Assembly (NCBI GenBank): GCA_964023275.1
Contig: OZ029918.1
Span: 37,760,477 to 37,824,476, forward strand
Source: Norana najaformis
Taxonomy: Eukaryota; Annelida; Clitellata; Crassiclitellata; Hormogastridae
DNA length: 64,000 nt
Direction of reading: 5' to 3'
The position numbers were made by a program, and so were the translations under genes. The notes beneath the pieces were generated by a model. It was not told the origin of the DNA, did not search any database, and was given only the letters and a program-made list of their open reading frames with translations. Positions 22,705 through 34,090 of the stretch are shown piece after piece (within the stretch, counting starts at the first letter, position 1; every line of letters begins with the position of its first letter).

Positions 22705-22914
22705 GCAATTAGAATAAGCTCTCAGTTTATCTACAAGTGAGCAACCTACTTCTCACATTCGAATATTTGGCTAGGTTCGGTGTTTGTTGTGTTTAGGTCC
22801 GGACTGCAATACACACGTATACATGTATATATTTATGATGATATATATGCAGGTGGTAACAGGCAGAATATAATACTTAATGCAGAATAGATATTTGCTT
22901 TTATGCGTATATGC

Positions 22915-23220
22915 TTCTTCAAATTCTCTGCCCCCGGTGGGTTCGAACATCCATTGGCGGAATTCCTGATGCTGTTGGGCCTCCTCCTTCAGTTTACCGT
23001 ATCCATCCACCATCTACTAGCATTTGTCTAATTATTCCTGTTCTTTTCGTTCCTTCCATTCTTCCCTCTATGATATTTCTCAGGAGGGAATCACCTCTCA
23101 GTATGTGTGCAATCCATTTCCTCTGTCTCGTTCTTATATTAGCCATCAGAGATCTTTTCTCATCCACCTATTGAAGCACCTCCGTTTGTTTTATGCTCTG
23201 TCCAGCTAACCTTCTCCATC
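22915..23220 (-). mobile_element. Decayed LINE C-terminal fragment
   Basis: On minus the pieces EKISDG, then NETEEMDCTHTER, then VDGYGKLKEEAQQHQEFRQW follow the RQRKWIGHILRGD .. GRQR .. YGELKREAQDR layout of the C-terminus of many non-LTR elements, with stops and frameshifts. The last part is duplicated at 17235-17345. Confidence 0.55.
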
Positions 23221-23369
23221 CTGCGCCATACCCATAACGTATACATATGTATGTTTATATGCGCAGAGGTCTGTGGTAGTTTGGCATCACAACGTTTGCG
23301 TGGCTGTTTGCTGACAAGTGTCTTCTTCTTTTGCGTTAAAGAATTCTGGTTTCTGATCCAATGGTAAAA

Positions 23370-23437
23370 AAGCCAGCAAGACAACCGACAAGACAACCGA
23401 CAAGACAACCGACAAGACAACCGACAAGACAACCGAT
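23370..23437. repeat. 12-bp minisatellite
   Basis: About five tandem copies of a unit containing gacaagacaacc. Confidence 0.85.
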
Positions 23438-24440
23438 CTACTGACCCGGACAACTCCAATGACGTAATGAATGAATGAATGGACGAATGAAATAATGAAA
23501 GAAAGAATGAATAAAGATACAGTGATGCAATAAAGGAGACAGAGACAGAGAAAAACAGACAAGTAGAAAGACGGGGTAGGAGACTGCAATTGATATGGAT
23601 ATGGTGATGGCTAAAATCATCATCATCATAATCATCATTATCATTAGGTCTATATCTTGTTAACTACCACCACCTTGCATATAAATCATCTCCATTCCTT
23701 TGGAACCGGTTACCGAAACTCCACCGGCCGGATACTGTATAGTCAGCTACAGTAATTTTTGTTTTCGGGGAATCATTGCGACCTACTTCTGAGTCGTACA
23801 CCATTACTTCAGCCAGTGGCTAAGGCCTTCTTACAAAAATGCCTTAGCCTGTTATTTGTATTCGAGACACGAGTTTCGAAGACGAACGGTCGAGAATTGA
23901 GTTGAAGTTCTCGAGTTTCGAGTTGGAAACTCGCATGACGAGTTGAGATTCTCGAGTATCGAATTAGGATTATCGAATTGGTTTTTGGAAGCCACCGTGT
24001 TCCTGAATGTTTCTTTCGTTTTGTTTCGAGTAGAAACTACTGAGTCTCGACTAGAAATTCTTGAATATGGCATTTGAAAATTTGAGAAATGACTTTGCAA
24101 ACTCGAGAATCTAGGTGAGAGTCTGTTGTAGTTGGTGTTGGTGTTGACAGAGGAAATGGAAGCTAAGGAAGTGATGGCGGAAGTGTTAGTGTTAGTATTG
24201 GTGTTAATGTTAGTTGTAGTATTAATATTAGTGTTTACGTCAGTGATAGTGTTAGAGATACTGCTATTGCTAATGTTGGTGGTTGACTGCTAGTGTTTTA
24301 CTGCTGCTGCCAGATAGGTTAGTTCTATAGGAAACAAGTACCACCTTGGTAAATGCCATTCACTCATCTTTATTGAAAAAATCGAATCCTGAACGCTGGA
24401 TGTTAAGTGTAGACTTTACCATCTGGCTCGTTCTCTGAAC
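23438..24440. other. Spacer between serpin array and GPCR gene
   Basis: Collinear with 6950-7900, so the last serpin unit extends to about 24410, almost to the GPCR stop codon. It contains degenerate TCGAG-rich text (23870-24110) and GTTA-rich text (24180-24260). No gene is seen. Confidence 0.5.
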
Positions 24441-25390
24441 TTAAACGATATTATTGTTTCCGATGACCTTTTGACCTCGGTGATCTTGTTTGATCTGACA
24501 CCATTGTTTACTTCTTTGGTCACCATGATTCAGCAGAAATGATTCGTACTTGGTGACCCTGTCACTGGTCAGTTTGCCCTTGTGAACTACGCGTCTGACC
24601 GCCATGGGGCAGTTCTCGGCGCAACGAGATTTCTGCGAGATATCGTCGAATAGGCCGTTATCGGCCAGTGTTACACTTCTGCGTGTGAGATTCGTGCTGG
24701 CTTCCGGTTTTAGAATTCCTCGTTCGCTAGTTCCTCTTTCAAAGGTTTCCGGTTCAATGGGTTCCGAAGTTCCATGTGGTTCAGTGAGTGATGTTCCGAC
24801 ACGTCCAGTTTCTGCCATTTCCTGGTCTATGATTCGCTTATTCATGATTTCCTGTTCAAAGATTCTTTGTTCTACGATTTCATGGTCCATGATTCTTTTA
24901 TCTATGACTTCTTGTTTGATAATCTGATGACCAAGGTTTCCCTGATCTGAGATTCCATATCTGACGTTTCCATTGTCTAAGATTCTTTGATCTGTAATTC
25001 CTGTTTGAATGATTTCCTGTTTGGCGTTCCCCAGTTCGATAATCCTCGGTTTGATCAGTCCCAGTTCGATAATTCCCGGCATTACCATTCCCAGTTTAAT
25101 ATCGACCGTCCTGGCGCTGCCGTATCTCATAACCCGGGGCAGGGCACCTCCAAAGGCCAGCCTCTCGCGGACTCCCATCTGTTGCTGATCTATTCGTCCT
25201 CTGCGGTGATCCAGCGAATGCGAAGCGAACGACGTCTGTCCTCTGGCGAATGATATGCGTCGCCACCTGGCGAATACTGACGAACTACTGCAGCTGCTGC
25301 AAAGAACTTCGCTGAAGGCGCGACGGTATTTGTGCGAGAGGAGGTTGTAGAGAATAGGATTGACCGTACAGCTGATGAAGTACAGAATAC
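24441..25390 (-). CDS. GPCR, coding exon 4: TM7 and long repeat-bearing cytoplasmic tail
   Basis: The exon starts after an acceptor (tctgttttag) at 25390. The split codon makes Gly, then ILYFISCTVNPILYNLL, which contains the NPxxY-type motif of TM7, then helix 8 (HKYRRAFSEVLC) with a Cys cluster that may be palmitoylated. The remaining ~300 residues (joined protein 369-669) form an unusually long tail. Joined residues 449-544 are a tandem array of 5-residue units with a hydrophobic first position (for example IIELG, IIKQE, VIDKR, IMDHE, IVEQR). The tail then becomes Ser/Thr/Glu-rich and ends at TAA. The frame is open across the whole exon, and the neighbouring plus-strand frames are shadows of the 15-bp periodicity. 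Confidence 0.88.
24820..25104 (-). repeat. Coding 15-bp minisatellite in the GPCR tail
   Basis: Nineteen consecutive 15-bp units in plus-strand register begin tcctggtctatgatt at 24820. Most end GATT, AATT or AATC. They encode the 5-residue repeats of the receptor tail. Copies are diverged at the DNA level but keep length 15 throughout, so the frame has been maintained. Confidence 0.9.
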
Positions 25391-25614
25391 CTAAAACAGA
25401 CACAAGAGGCACACTTGGTTAGGGAGATAGAAATCGATCCACGTGACTCCATCTCCAGTGGGTACATGTATGTAAGAAATTATAAAAGAGAGCTCCCATG
25501 TTTCGCAGTGTGACGAAAGGGGGCACTAATTTTCTGCTCTTCAACCACTCGTGTAGCAATTATGTAAGTAAATAAATGCGCTGTATAAATGGCTAGATAT
25601 AAATATATCTATGT

Positions 25615-25745
25615 AAATACTAGGCTATTTTCTTTTACGTATGCTGGTCCTTCTCCGTGGAACAAATTGCCTCAAGATTTTCGTTTAATGTCTAGTCTAC
25701 GCTTATTTTTTAAACATGCCTGTTTATGTGAACACAATATCTAAC
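25615..25745 (+). mobile_element. LINE C-terminal fragment
   Basis: The plus frame reads FTYAGPSPWNKLPQDFRLMS and then LRLFFKHACL, the conserved APxxWNxLPxxIR ... FK-LK end of CR1/L2-type reverse transcriptases. Confidence 0.7.
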
Positions 25746-25984
25746 AGTTAAGCTTGTTTTGTTTCTTATTTAACAAATGCTTTAACTGTATTTTTCGTGG
25801 GATCTAAAATGTTTTCACTGTTACGGTCCAGTTAGACTATTTTTAAGTTGTTCATTCGTCGTTGCACATTTGGTATCACGTTTTAGGCGGCTTTTATTAG
25901 GCGAGACTTCTGTCCTTTTTTATTCCACGGCTGGGATATTGTTGCATATTGTCATTATAATATCAGGATTTGGTTTATTAAACG

Positions 25985-26213
25985 AACCAATGAATGAATG
26001 AATGAATGAATGAATGAATGAATGAATGAATGAATGAATGAATGAATGAATGAATGAATGAATGAATGGAAGAATGAATGAATGAATGAATGAATGGAAG
26101 AATGAATGAAGGAAGGAATGAAGAAATGAATGAATGAATGAATGAATGAAGAAATGAAGAAATGAATGAATGAATGAATGAAGAAATGAAGAAATGAAGG
26201 AATGAAGGAATGT
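25985..26213. repeat. GAAT/GAAG tetranucleotide microsatellite
   Basis: Long (GAAT)n grading into mixed GAAT, GAAG and AAAT units. The ORF on the opposite strand (FIHSFIHS...) is an artefact of this repeat. Confidence 0.95.
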
Positions 26214-26404
26214 GGATATTTTTAGAAACATAAAAATGATTAATTTAGATTGGCTTAGATGAGACTGGATAAAACTGAATAATATACCATACTTTACGAG
26301 ACGACACGATACTATTGTATTGGGCTGAATTGGATTGGATTAGGTAAGATGCTAGATTAGATTCTATCACAATAGAGTATTGTTCCTCGTAGCAGGACAG
26401 TGTT

Positions 26405-26552
26405 TGGTTCCAGAGCGTTCTCGGTTGCTGGTCCCCAGCTTTGGAATTCGTTGCCAAGTTCTATTCGATCGGTCAATTCCGTGATGTCATTCAGGTCTAA
26501 GCTAAATACACATCTCTTTCAACTCACTTACCCACCGTAGCCTGACTCCTGG
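26405..26552 (+). mobile_element. LINE C-terminal fragment
   Basis: One plus frame reads SVAGPQLWNSLPSSIRSVNS and then MSFRSKLNTHLFQLTYPP before a stop. This is a near-intact reverse-transcriptase C-terminus of the CR1/L2/RTE style. Confidence 0.75.
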
Positions 26553-26692
26553 TTTCTCTGACCCTCCGGAATTTCGACCCAGCTTCTCCAACGGTAAATG
26601 ATTTTTGACTGCAGTTCTGACTTAAAGCGACCATCGATTGATGCCTTGAACATTATGATAACGGCGCTTTAGAAGTCCTCAGATTAGATTTG

Positions 26693-26872
26693 TGGGGCAC
26701 AGTGGCATATTGGATCGTGTGCTTGGCTTGTAACGTGGAGAGTACGGGTTCGAGCCTCCCCTTAGACGGTTACTGTGTAGGAACCTTGAGCAAGTCCTTT
26801 ACTCACAATTGCTCGGCGCCATCGACTGATGCTAAGTCATTAGATAGTGGCGCCTAATAAATGCAGAAATAA
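26693..26872 (+). mobile_element. tRNA-derived SINE (family S) with LINE-like tail
   Basis: B box gggttcgagcc at about 26756, body aggaaccttgagcaagtcct, and a tail gatagtggcgcctaataaat ending in an AAATA repeat. An opposite-strand relative is at 45415-45590. The gcgcc-containing tail matches LINE ends elsewhere in the window. Confidence 0.75.
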
Positions 26873-26885
26873 ATAAATAAATAAT

Positions 26886-26990
26886 AATAATAATAGATTA
26901 GAACAGATTAGAACAGATTAGAACAGATTAGAACAGATTAGATTAGAACATATTAGAACAGATTAGAACAGATTAGATTAGATTAGATTA
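26886..26990. repeat. 10-bp minisatellite (gattagaaca)
   Basis: About ten copies of gattagaaca, shortening to gatta at the end. It abuts the donor site of GPCR exon 3. Confidence 0.95.
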
Positions 26991-26999
26991 GATGCGTAC

Positions 27000-27131
27000 C
27001 AGAGACGTAGAAGAGTAGACTCTGTAGTTCGATGAATCGATGAGTCCACTGGTCTTCACTGACGTAGACTGTCATTAGACGCTGTGCATGGAACGGAGCC
27101 CAACAGACGAAGAAAGCCACAACTACAGCCA
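27000..27131 (-). CDS. GPCR, coding exon 3: TM6 to start of TM7
   Basis: 132 bp between acceptor gtgttaaag and donor gtacgc, with phase 1 at both ends. It encodes AVVVAFFVCWAPFHAQRLMT, the complete TM6 with the CWAPFH motif, then a third extracellular loop (VYVSEDQWTHRFIELQ) and SLLFYVS leading into TM7. The HAQRL after CWAPF is typical of protostome pyrokinin/CAPA receptors. Vertebrate neuromedin-U receptors have a related CWAPFH. Joined residues 310-354. Confidence 0.92.
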
Positions 27132-27189
27132 CTTTAACACAGACACACACAATAAGACACAAATGAAATTTTATAATGCCCCATAACAA

Positions 27190-27462
27190 GTTCAGAAATG
27201 CATGTATGTACCTATGTATTTATGTGTCTATGTATGTATGTAAGTATGTATGTATATATGTATGTGTGTATGTTTGTATGTATGCATGTGTGTATGTATT
27301 TATATATGTATGCATGGACGTATGCATGTATATATGTATGTACATATGTATATGTTTGTATGTGTGTATGTTTGCATGTATGTATATATTTATGTATGTA
27401 TGTGTTTGCATGTATGTATTATGTATGTGTGTGCGTATGTATGTATGTATGTGCATGTATCA
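27190..27462. repeat. TATG tetranucleotide microsatellite
   Basis: Impure (TATG)n, about 270 bp. All ORFs here in both strands are products of the repeat. Confidence 0.95.
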
Positions 27463-27464
27463 GC

Positions 27465-27668
27465 ATTTGTATGGCGCCTGGATAAAATCTCTGATCTCTA
27501 AAAGGTGCTGCATGGTACAAGGGCTTGATTCTGATCATGATCACGATTCTGATTGTGATTAATGCAATGATTAAGACTCGACCGTCAGATCTCATATATG
27601 AACCGGGAATCAAATCCCTGACGCTTCGTTTGATCTGCTGAGCTGCTCCACCTGAGCCAGTCTCAGCT
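27465..27668 (-). mobile_element. tRNA-derived SINE
   Basis: On minus, an A-box-like tggctcaggtggagcagctc precedes a B-box-like gatttgattcccgg, followed by a body and a tail ending ccaggcgccatacaaatgc. It has the same tRNA head, LINE-like gcgcc tail design as family S. Confidence 0.6.
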
Positions 27669-27739
27669 TCAATTCTTGTCTCACGCGTTGTGTCATCCGT
27701 CGCCAATTAGCATCATCGAAATTAACGCCGACGTCTCTG

Positions 27740-28110
27740 TATCTGTTTATCTGTGTGTGTGTATGTGTGTGTATGTGTGTATGTGTGTGCGTGCGTATGT
27801 GTGTATGTGTGTGTATGTGTCTGAATGCGCGTGTGTGTATGTCTGTATATCTGCGTGTGTTGTTTGTATGTCTATATGTATGTGCCTGTGTGTGTCTATA
27901 TGCCTACGTCTGCCTCTCTGTTTGCGTCTCTCTATGTCTCTGTCTTTGTGTATGTTTGTGTATTTGTCTGTGCGCCCAAATCTGTCTGTCTGTGTGCCTT
28001 CAGTGTTTTTGCCTATGTTTCTCTTTCTTTCTGAGTCTGTCTGTGTGTCTGTCTGTGTGTCCATCACTCTATGTCTGCCTGCCTGTCTGTCTGTCTGTCT
28101 GTCTGTCTGA
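27740..28110. repeat. TG / CTGT compound microsatellite
   Basis: TGTG(TA) units grade into CTGT/CTGC units. Overlapping ORFs on both strands rich in Cys, Val and Thr/Asp are artefacts. Confidence 0.95.
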
Positions 28111-28565
28111 ATGTCTGTCTGTTGTGTGTCGCTGGGTACACGCAAACGATGACGTTCTTCGATCTGAGAAGAAATCAAAACCAGGTGGTAGTACATCGTG
28201 TTCAAATAAACAGGGATATGTTCACTAAATTGCAAATCTAATTTAATTCAATTTCCATCAACCCGAAGTCATCTCGGACTGTCAAAGACCAGCTATATCT
28301 GGATGGTGTCTCTATTCGTCTGTCTGTGTAGCTCTCCCTGTATTGGTCAATGTATGCTTCTGTTGACTGCTGTCTGCTTTCTTAGAAGTCTGTGCGTGAG
28401 TTTGGTTTTTGGAAGCCACCGTGTTCCTGAGTGGGTTTCCTCGTTTTTTATGCTCCGATTGTTCACGTGATTTTAATTGTCTCTCTGCCTTGCCTGTAAT
28501 TGTAATTGCAGGCGTAATCGCCGATTTATAGAGCGCAGCTCCAGAATACACTCGTCACAAGCGCC

Positions 28566-28896
28566 TTGCCCGTCTGCCTGCCTGCCAGTCTGTATGTTTG
28601 CCTATATGTGTCTCGCTGCATATATGTCTGTCTGTCTGCCTGCCAGTCTGCTTGTGTGCCTATCTATGTCTCGCTGCATATATGTCTGTCTGCCTGCCTG
28701 CCTGCCAGTCTGCTTGTCTGCCTACCTGTGTCTCTCTGCATATATGTCTGTCTGTCTGCCTGCCTGCCTGCCTGTCTGCCTGCCTGCCAGTCTGTTTGTC
28801 TGCCTACCTGTGTCTCTCTGCATATATGTCTGTCTGTCTGCCTGCCTGCCTGCCTGTCTGCCTGCCTGCCAGTCTGTTTGTCTGCCTATCTGTGCC

Positions 28897-28929
<33 letters not shown>

Positions 28930-28932
28930 GCA
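28566..28932. repeat. ~60-80-bp minisatellite of CTGC/CTGT units
   Basis: Five copies of a higher-order unit, each containing ctgccagtctg (28583, 28641, 28703, 28784 and 28865) and gcatatatgtctgtctg. It ends in pure (CTGT)n. Confidence 0.9.
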
Positions 28933-29162
28933 TATGGGCGCTATATTTGTATTCACAGTGGATGCATCTCTTTGTGAGTCGTCTATTGCGGATTCAACCA
29001 ACCGGACTTCAGACAAGTCTTTTCCATTTGTCTGTCTCGATTAAGCCATTACACAGCCGAATGACTGGAGAAAGAGCCACCGAAGGATACAACGAAACAG
29101 ACACGCACACAGACAAATGAAGAGACATGAAATTCATTGCAGAGGGAAAGAGAGGAGAGCGA

Positions 29163-29298
<136 letters not shown>

Positions 29299-30234
29299 CA
29301 GAGACAGAGAGAGGCGAACACGACACAGAGACAGATAGACATAGCAAAACACTGACAAAGACATAAAAAGAGATGGAGAGAGAGAGACAGAGCGGCAGCG
29401 AAGGCATGGGACAGAAAGGTATACACACATACAGACAGACACAAACAGGCACAGACAGAGAGACGGACAGAAAGACAAAGACTGAAAGGGAAAGATATAT
29501 AACCGGAAGCTAACATTCACAGTGTGGAAGAGCTAGCGTGAAAGAGAAATAAATGACAGACAGACATACAGACAGATAGACAGACAGACATACAGACAGA
29601 CAGACAGACGACACAAAAGCAGACACGCACAGACAGATTGAAACAGAAACAAGAGACAGACAGAGAAAGAGAGAGATGAAAACAGACTGGAAGAAAAACA
29701 CCATTCGCGAACCGAGCAATGCCCCAAAATCAATCCTCCAAGCCATAATTCCCAGCAATAACGCACAACTATCGTTAACCACCATCAGACACACTGTTCT
29801 ACATACCCCGAAATGCCCCACTAGTTGTCTCCCTACAATAAACCGTATCTGTACATGACCACCATACACCATCTGTCATATACCGGCGCTATGTAAATTC
29901 TGGTGGGCGTCATGGCTTCAGCGGCGTCGTGGAATAGGCATCATAGCTTCGTCACGTTCTGGCTAATAAGCTTTCGAAGCTGCTTTCGTTCCCTTCCAAG
30001 AAATCCTGGCCAAGTTATTGAGTTTATGATGTCGACGGCTTTCCATCGTCTCTCGTGACCGGAAGAGGGCGGGGCCAGTACGCAGAATTCGCCCATCCCC
30101 TCCTTATGACGGATGGCCGTTGTAAATATATATAGCGCCAATCATGAGCTTGGCGTCTTTTTGTGGACCGCGGACCGATATGTTTTATTCAATCCGTCCC
30201 AGATGGAAAGCGAGCCACGAGAGTGGGTTGGTTT

Positions 30235-30515
30235 CTGACGTAAATTAAATCATGCGTTGTGATTTTATGTGATCTCGTCTGATAAGATGTTGTGCGATCT
30301 GATTTTTATGTGAAATGAATCATGTGATGAGATCTTATGTGATCTCAGCTGAAGCGATCTTATGTGGTGTGATGCGAATTAAATCATGTGATCTGATCTT
30401 GTGTAATCTCATTTGATTCTATCTTATGCGGTCTGAAACTGATGGGTAATAAATCATGTGATATGAACTCATATGATCTCGTCTGTTGTTATCTTATGTG
30501 ATTTGATTATGATGT
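30235..30515. repeat. Degenerate ~66-bp tandem repeat
   Basis: Four imperfect copies with aaatcatg-type starts near 30246, 30318, 30385 and 30451, each containing gatcttatgtgatctc-like text. Confidence 0.7.
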
Positions 30516-30594
30516 TATATTCCCACACAATTTTCCTGTGGTCTGATTTTGACGTTGTACCCCGAAATATCTGTTATTGCATATAGATTAAAAG

Positions 30595-30815
30595 TGTAAA
30601 TTGTACACGTTTTTCAATAGCGACAGTATGACCTCGACCCTATCAGGTGAGATCCTTCACCATCGCAACACGCCATTTAAGATCCCCGTGTACGGACCGT
30701 GCTAGCCCGAGATTCAAATCTCTAAAATAAGCCATGACCGGGACGCGAACGGGGGATCCTTAAGGTACAGAGGCTTCCTTGGCGTACACGCTTACCTATG
30801 TAGCTAACTAGGACA
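30595..30815 (-). mobile_element. tRNA-derived SINE (family T)
   Basis: Matches the 16325-16570 copy over its whole length, including ggtgagatccttcaccatcg, the gggacgcgaac B-box region and tgtagctaactaggacag. Confidence 0.75.
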
Positions 30816-31674
30816 GTATTATGCTTCCTCAGATAGAAAAATAATAATTCAGAAGGCCAGTTTGTCCCTTAAAAGTTTGATGAATTAAAGAAACGTGCTT
30901 TTTATGGGTTTGACCTTCTGAATGGACTCCTTTTAACGACCCTACCACACTTTTCTTTGTCACGAAGCAGCGGACCTTGCTGCCGCTGAAGCTGGGAAGT
31001 AATTGAGCGCCTCTCCGAGAGATCAGGGGTTAAAAGAGCAATCCCTTAAATTAACCCTGTGAGGCAGGCATGTGTGACAAGTGCTTGACTTCATATTTCT
31101 TGCCCTCGTCGTTTGATCTTCCATCCAAAAGTGATCTTCCCAACAACATTCCAGCGATGCATTGGCCCCCGATTTCAGGACCTTCACCTTCGTCCACTGA
31201 CGGTTCTAGACTCCACCAAATGGAAATTGGGACCTCCCCGAGAGATCGGGGGCTAAAACCTCTGCCAGTGCAAAAAGTTGTCTCAAGATTTCTGCTCCTT
31301 TGGAGCCACCAGTAAACTCGACTGCAGTACGAGTGCACTGCCTGTACTATGTAACTGCGTGCGTTCCGGGAATCCTATTTCCGCTCTTCCTCTCGATTCC
31401 CACCTTTGCCCAGCACCTTCTAGTCTTTTCATCAAGCCAGTTCCTCGTAAATTATTTAGTCTTGCAGTAAATTGGTGTAAAATTTGTCACCGATGAAAAA
31501 TTGAGGTCACTTGGACGTTAGGTACACTGTCTCGGGGCTTGGTATAGTACCATAGACTGACTTCCTCTCTTTATTTACCCTCCTTCCCGCAGTTGTTCGA
31601 ACCGCTTAATGCCATGGTAATAGCGCTATATCAACTGTGATTTGTTATGATTTGACGAAAATAACTGATCTTGG

Positions 31675-32110
31675 GCTTCTGATTGGACGACACCAATTGA
31701 CATCAGCTTCCTGATTGGTCAACGGAACTGAGCTGTAGTTTTAAATGGACCAAAGAAAACTTATCTTAGGTTTGCAGTTGATCGACACTGTCAAGCTTTG
31801 TATTGGCAACCGAGCTCTTTTGCGATTGGTGGAAACTACAGCCATCAGCCTTTTGTGATTGGTTGACTCAGGATACCAAAACTTATGGGATTGGTCCGCT
31901 AGATCCTATAAGCCACGCAACTGGTCAGATACAAATGTCTATTCCAACAGAGGCGGCTTAACAGAATAGATCTACAGATCTTATTGGTGCAACGGTTGTG
32001 AAGGGACACATTCCATCACTAGGCAGCTGAGATCCATCTGGCTGTTAATTGGCTGCGTTGTTCGCTTCGAATGTGCCCAGCTGAATAATGACCAATCAGA
32101 ATGAAGGAGG
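31675..32110. other. Cluster of ATTGG/CCAAT pentamers
   Basis: At least nine ATTGG or CCAAT motifs in about 430 bp (around 31682, 31691, 31711, 31802, 31824, 31858, 31891, 31981, 32047 and 32091), many as GATTGGT. This could be a decayed tandem repeat or an NF-Y-type binding array inside GPCR intron 2. Confidence 0.4.
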
Positions 32111-32449
32111 TGGGCGATCACTCTTTTACGCCGATCTACTTAAAGAGAGACATTTAGTCGACTAATGGAGAAAATTTGTGAACAAAACAAAATACATTGT
32201 CTTACTGGACAACCATTAAGACTCTGGGGTATAAACCCATTTACATACATATTTGTTCGGAGTTTAACGTTGAATGGACAAAGCACAACAACTCGTGGAC
32301 AAACTGTTTTGCCTAGTATCCAGTCTAGACAAGTAAACTTCTCTTCATGCCTGACTGGCTGCGTTTCTGTCTGTACATCTGTTTTGCTTAAGGTTTCTTT
32401 TCTCCACGTAGTTTAGTCCGACCGTCAACGTTTACGAAATACAACTATA

Positions 32450-32755
32450 TATGTCCTTCTGTCTGCATATGTGTATATATATATCTACATGTATGTATTA
32501 TCTGTGTATATATTCGTGTTTCATTCATGTATGTATGTATTTATGTATGTATGAATGTATCGGTATGTATGTATCCATATATGAAGTGTGTAAGGATGTA
32601 TGTGTGTATCTCCCTCTGTATGTCTGTTCTTCTGTCTGCATCTGTGTATGTCTATAGCTACATGTATGTATGTATTTATGTATCATGTATATATGTATGT
32701 ATATATGTATGTGTATGGATGTATCTGTGTATCTCTCTCTGTCTGTCTGTCTAAC
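32450..32755. repeat. TATG/CTGT microsatellite
   Basis: Impure tetranucleotide array. ORFs here are artefacts. Confidence 0.9.
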
Positions 32756-33065
32756 CATTTGTGTTTTCCTCCCACTAGTGGTCAGCTTATATCGTGTGTT
32801 CGTCACGTGTTTCATGGTCGGTTCAGCATCAAATCCGATAGTCATTAATTAACGTCTTTCAGTCTCGTTTTACTCACGCGGTCAGTCACGTTCGCCATGC
32901 TTGACGAGATTCTCGTGGCCTCTCGGGAACCCACATCCGGTGATGCACGAGCGACCCCGACCGTGGGGCTACTACGCCCATCGGAACAGATGACGCTGAG
33001 TTAAAAGTATCGGATCTGTACCCCTACCGACGATAAAAGTGAACGTATAACCCGATATATTTGTA

Positions 33066-33540
33066 TACCGTATTATCTCGGATATAGTGCGCACTCGTGC
33101 ATAATGCGCACCCCAAGTTTCAAAATTTATCTTAATGTAAAAATCTTAGTGCCTATGTATAATGCGCACCCCTTGTATAGGTCGCAGCATTTGTATATCG
33201 CGGCATGGGCGTCACCAGCGTAGAGGCCAACTTGTCCACTAGGCTGCACGATAAATAATACGGAGGATGGTAGAATACTCGTATAGACGTGGGAAAACGG
33301 CGCTAGATTATTTTGCAAATGATCCGGCAAATGGGTGACCATGTTCGTAAAACTTGCGGAATTGTATGCCGTTAGCTGTGCGGCAAATGGCAGGATATAG
33401 TCGGTGGTATTTTGACTCACAAATCGACAGTTAAGCGGAGCAATTGGCGACGATGAATGACGCGAACGATGCAAAAAATATCCATTTGCGCAGCGGAAAA
33501 TGGTGACATTTTATGATGCGAAATGGACCGTTAGACTGGA
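33066..33540. mobile_element. Possible pogo/Tigger-like DNA transposon end
   Basis: Contains taccgtattatctcggatat, then tgcgcac and ataatgcgcacccc twice (33100 and 33157). The ATAATGCGCACCC motif is recalled from terminal repeats of pogo/Tigger-like elements in many animals. No transposase frame survives here and the matching other end was not found. Confidence 0.35.
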
Positions 33541-33604
33541 ATGCATGGTATAAATTTGATGCAACTCGCAAAAGATGTTGACAGGAGAAGCTGAAACAAA
33601 CGAG

Positions 33605-34080
33605 TGCTTACTTTATCCAGTCCTACATAACCTTACCTTACCTTACTTTACCTGATACGACATTACCAACTCACCTTATTACCTCACATAACATTACCTT
33701 TACCATACCTTACTCTATCTTACCATACCTTACCTTACTTTACAATATCGCACATAACTGACATGAGATTGCATTCACTTGCCTACCTCTGTCTTGTACT
33801 GTCTTGCCTTACCTTCATTTCTATCCTTTACTCTTACGTTTCCTTCTCTTCACTTACCTCATCAAACTGTACCTTACCTTACCTTGCATTCCATTTCTTC
33901 CTTTATGTGCTCTTCCTTTTCTTTACTCTTACCTTCCTTCACTCACCTTACCTTGCATTCCATTTCTTCCTTTCTATACTCTTCCTTTCTACTTTTTTCT
34001 TCCTTCCTTCATTCACTTACCTTACCTTGAATTCCTTTACCTTCCCTTCCCTTCCCTCCTCTTTTCTTATCATACCGACG
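33605..34080. repeat. CCTTA-derived pyrimidine-rich repeat
   Basis: Degenerate (CCTTA)n and CTTTC-rich sequence, about 475 bp, ending at the donor site of GPCR exon 2. A very similar CCTTA tract lies at 62790-63235. Confidence 0.85.
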
Positions 34081-34090
34081 ATTCTCTTAC

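Larger units (their letters stand above)
25391..26999 (-). other. GPCR intron 3
   Basis: A phase-1 intron of 1609 bp with donor gtacgc and acceptor ttttag. It contains two LINE C-terminal fragments, a GAAT microsatellite, a SINE and a 10-bp minisatellite, listed separately. Confidence 0.85.

Noticed and set aside
24604..25253. Plus-strand ORFs opposite the GPCR tail
   Set aside because: Shadow frames of the 15-bp coding repeat. The minus frame continues TM7 with a correct splice site.
27176..28235. Multiple YVCM-, CVCV- and DTQT-type ORFs on both strands
   Set aside because: TATG and TG/CTGT microsatellite artefacts.
28477..29120. Three overlapping plus-strand ORFs rich in Cys, Leu and Pro
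   Set aside because: They are translations of CTGC/CTGT repeats. All three frames are open and no non-repeat domain is present.
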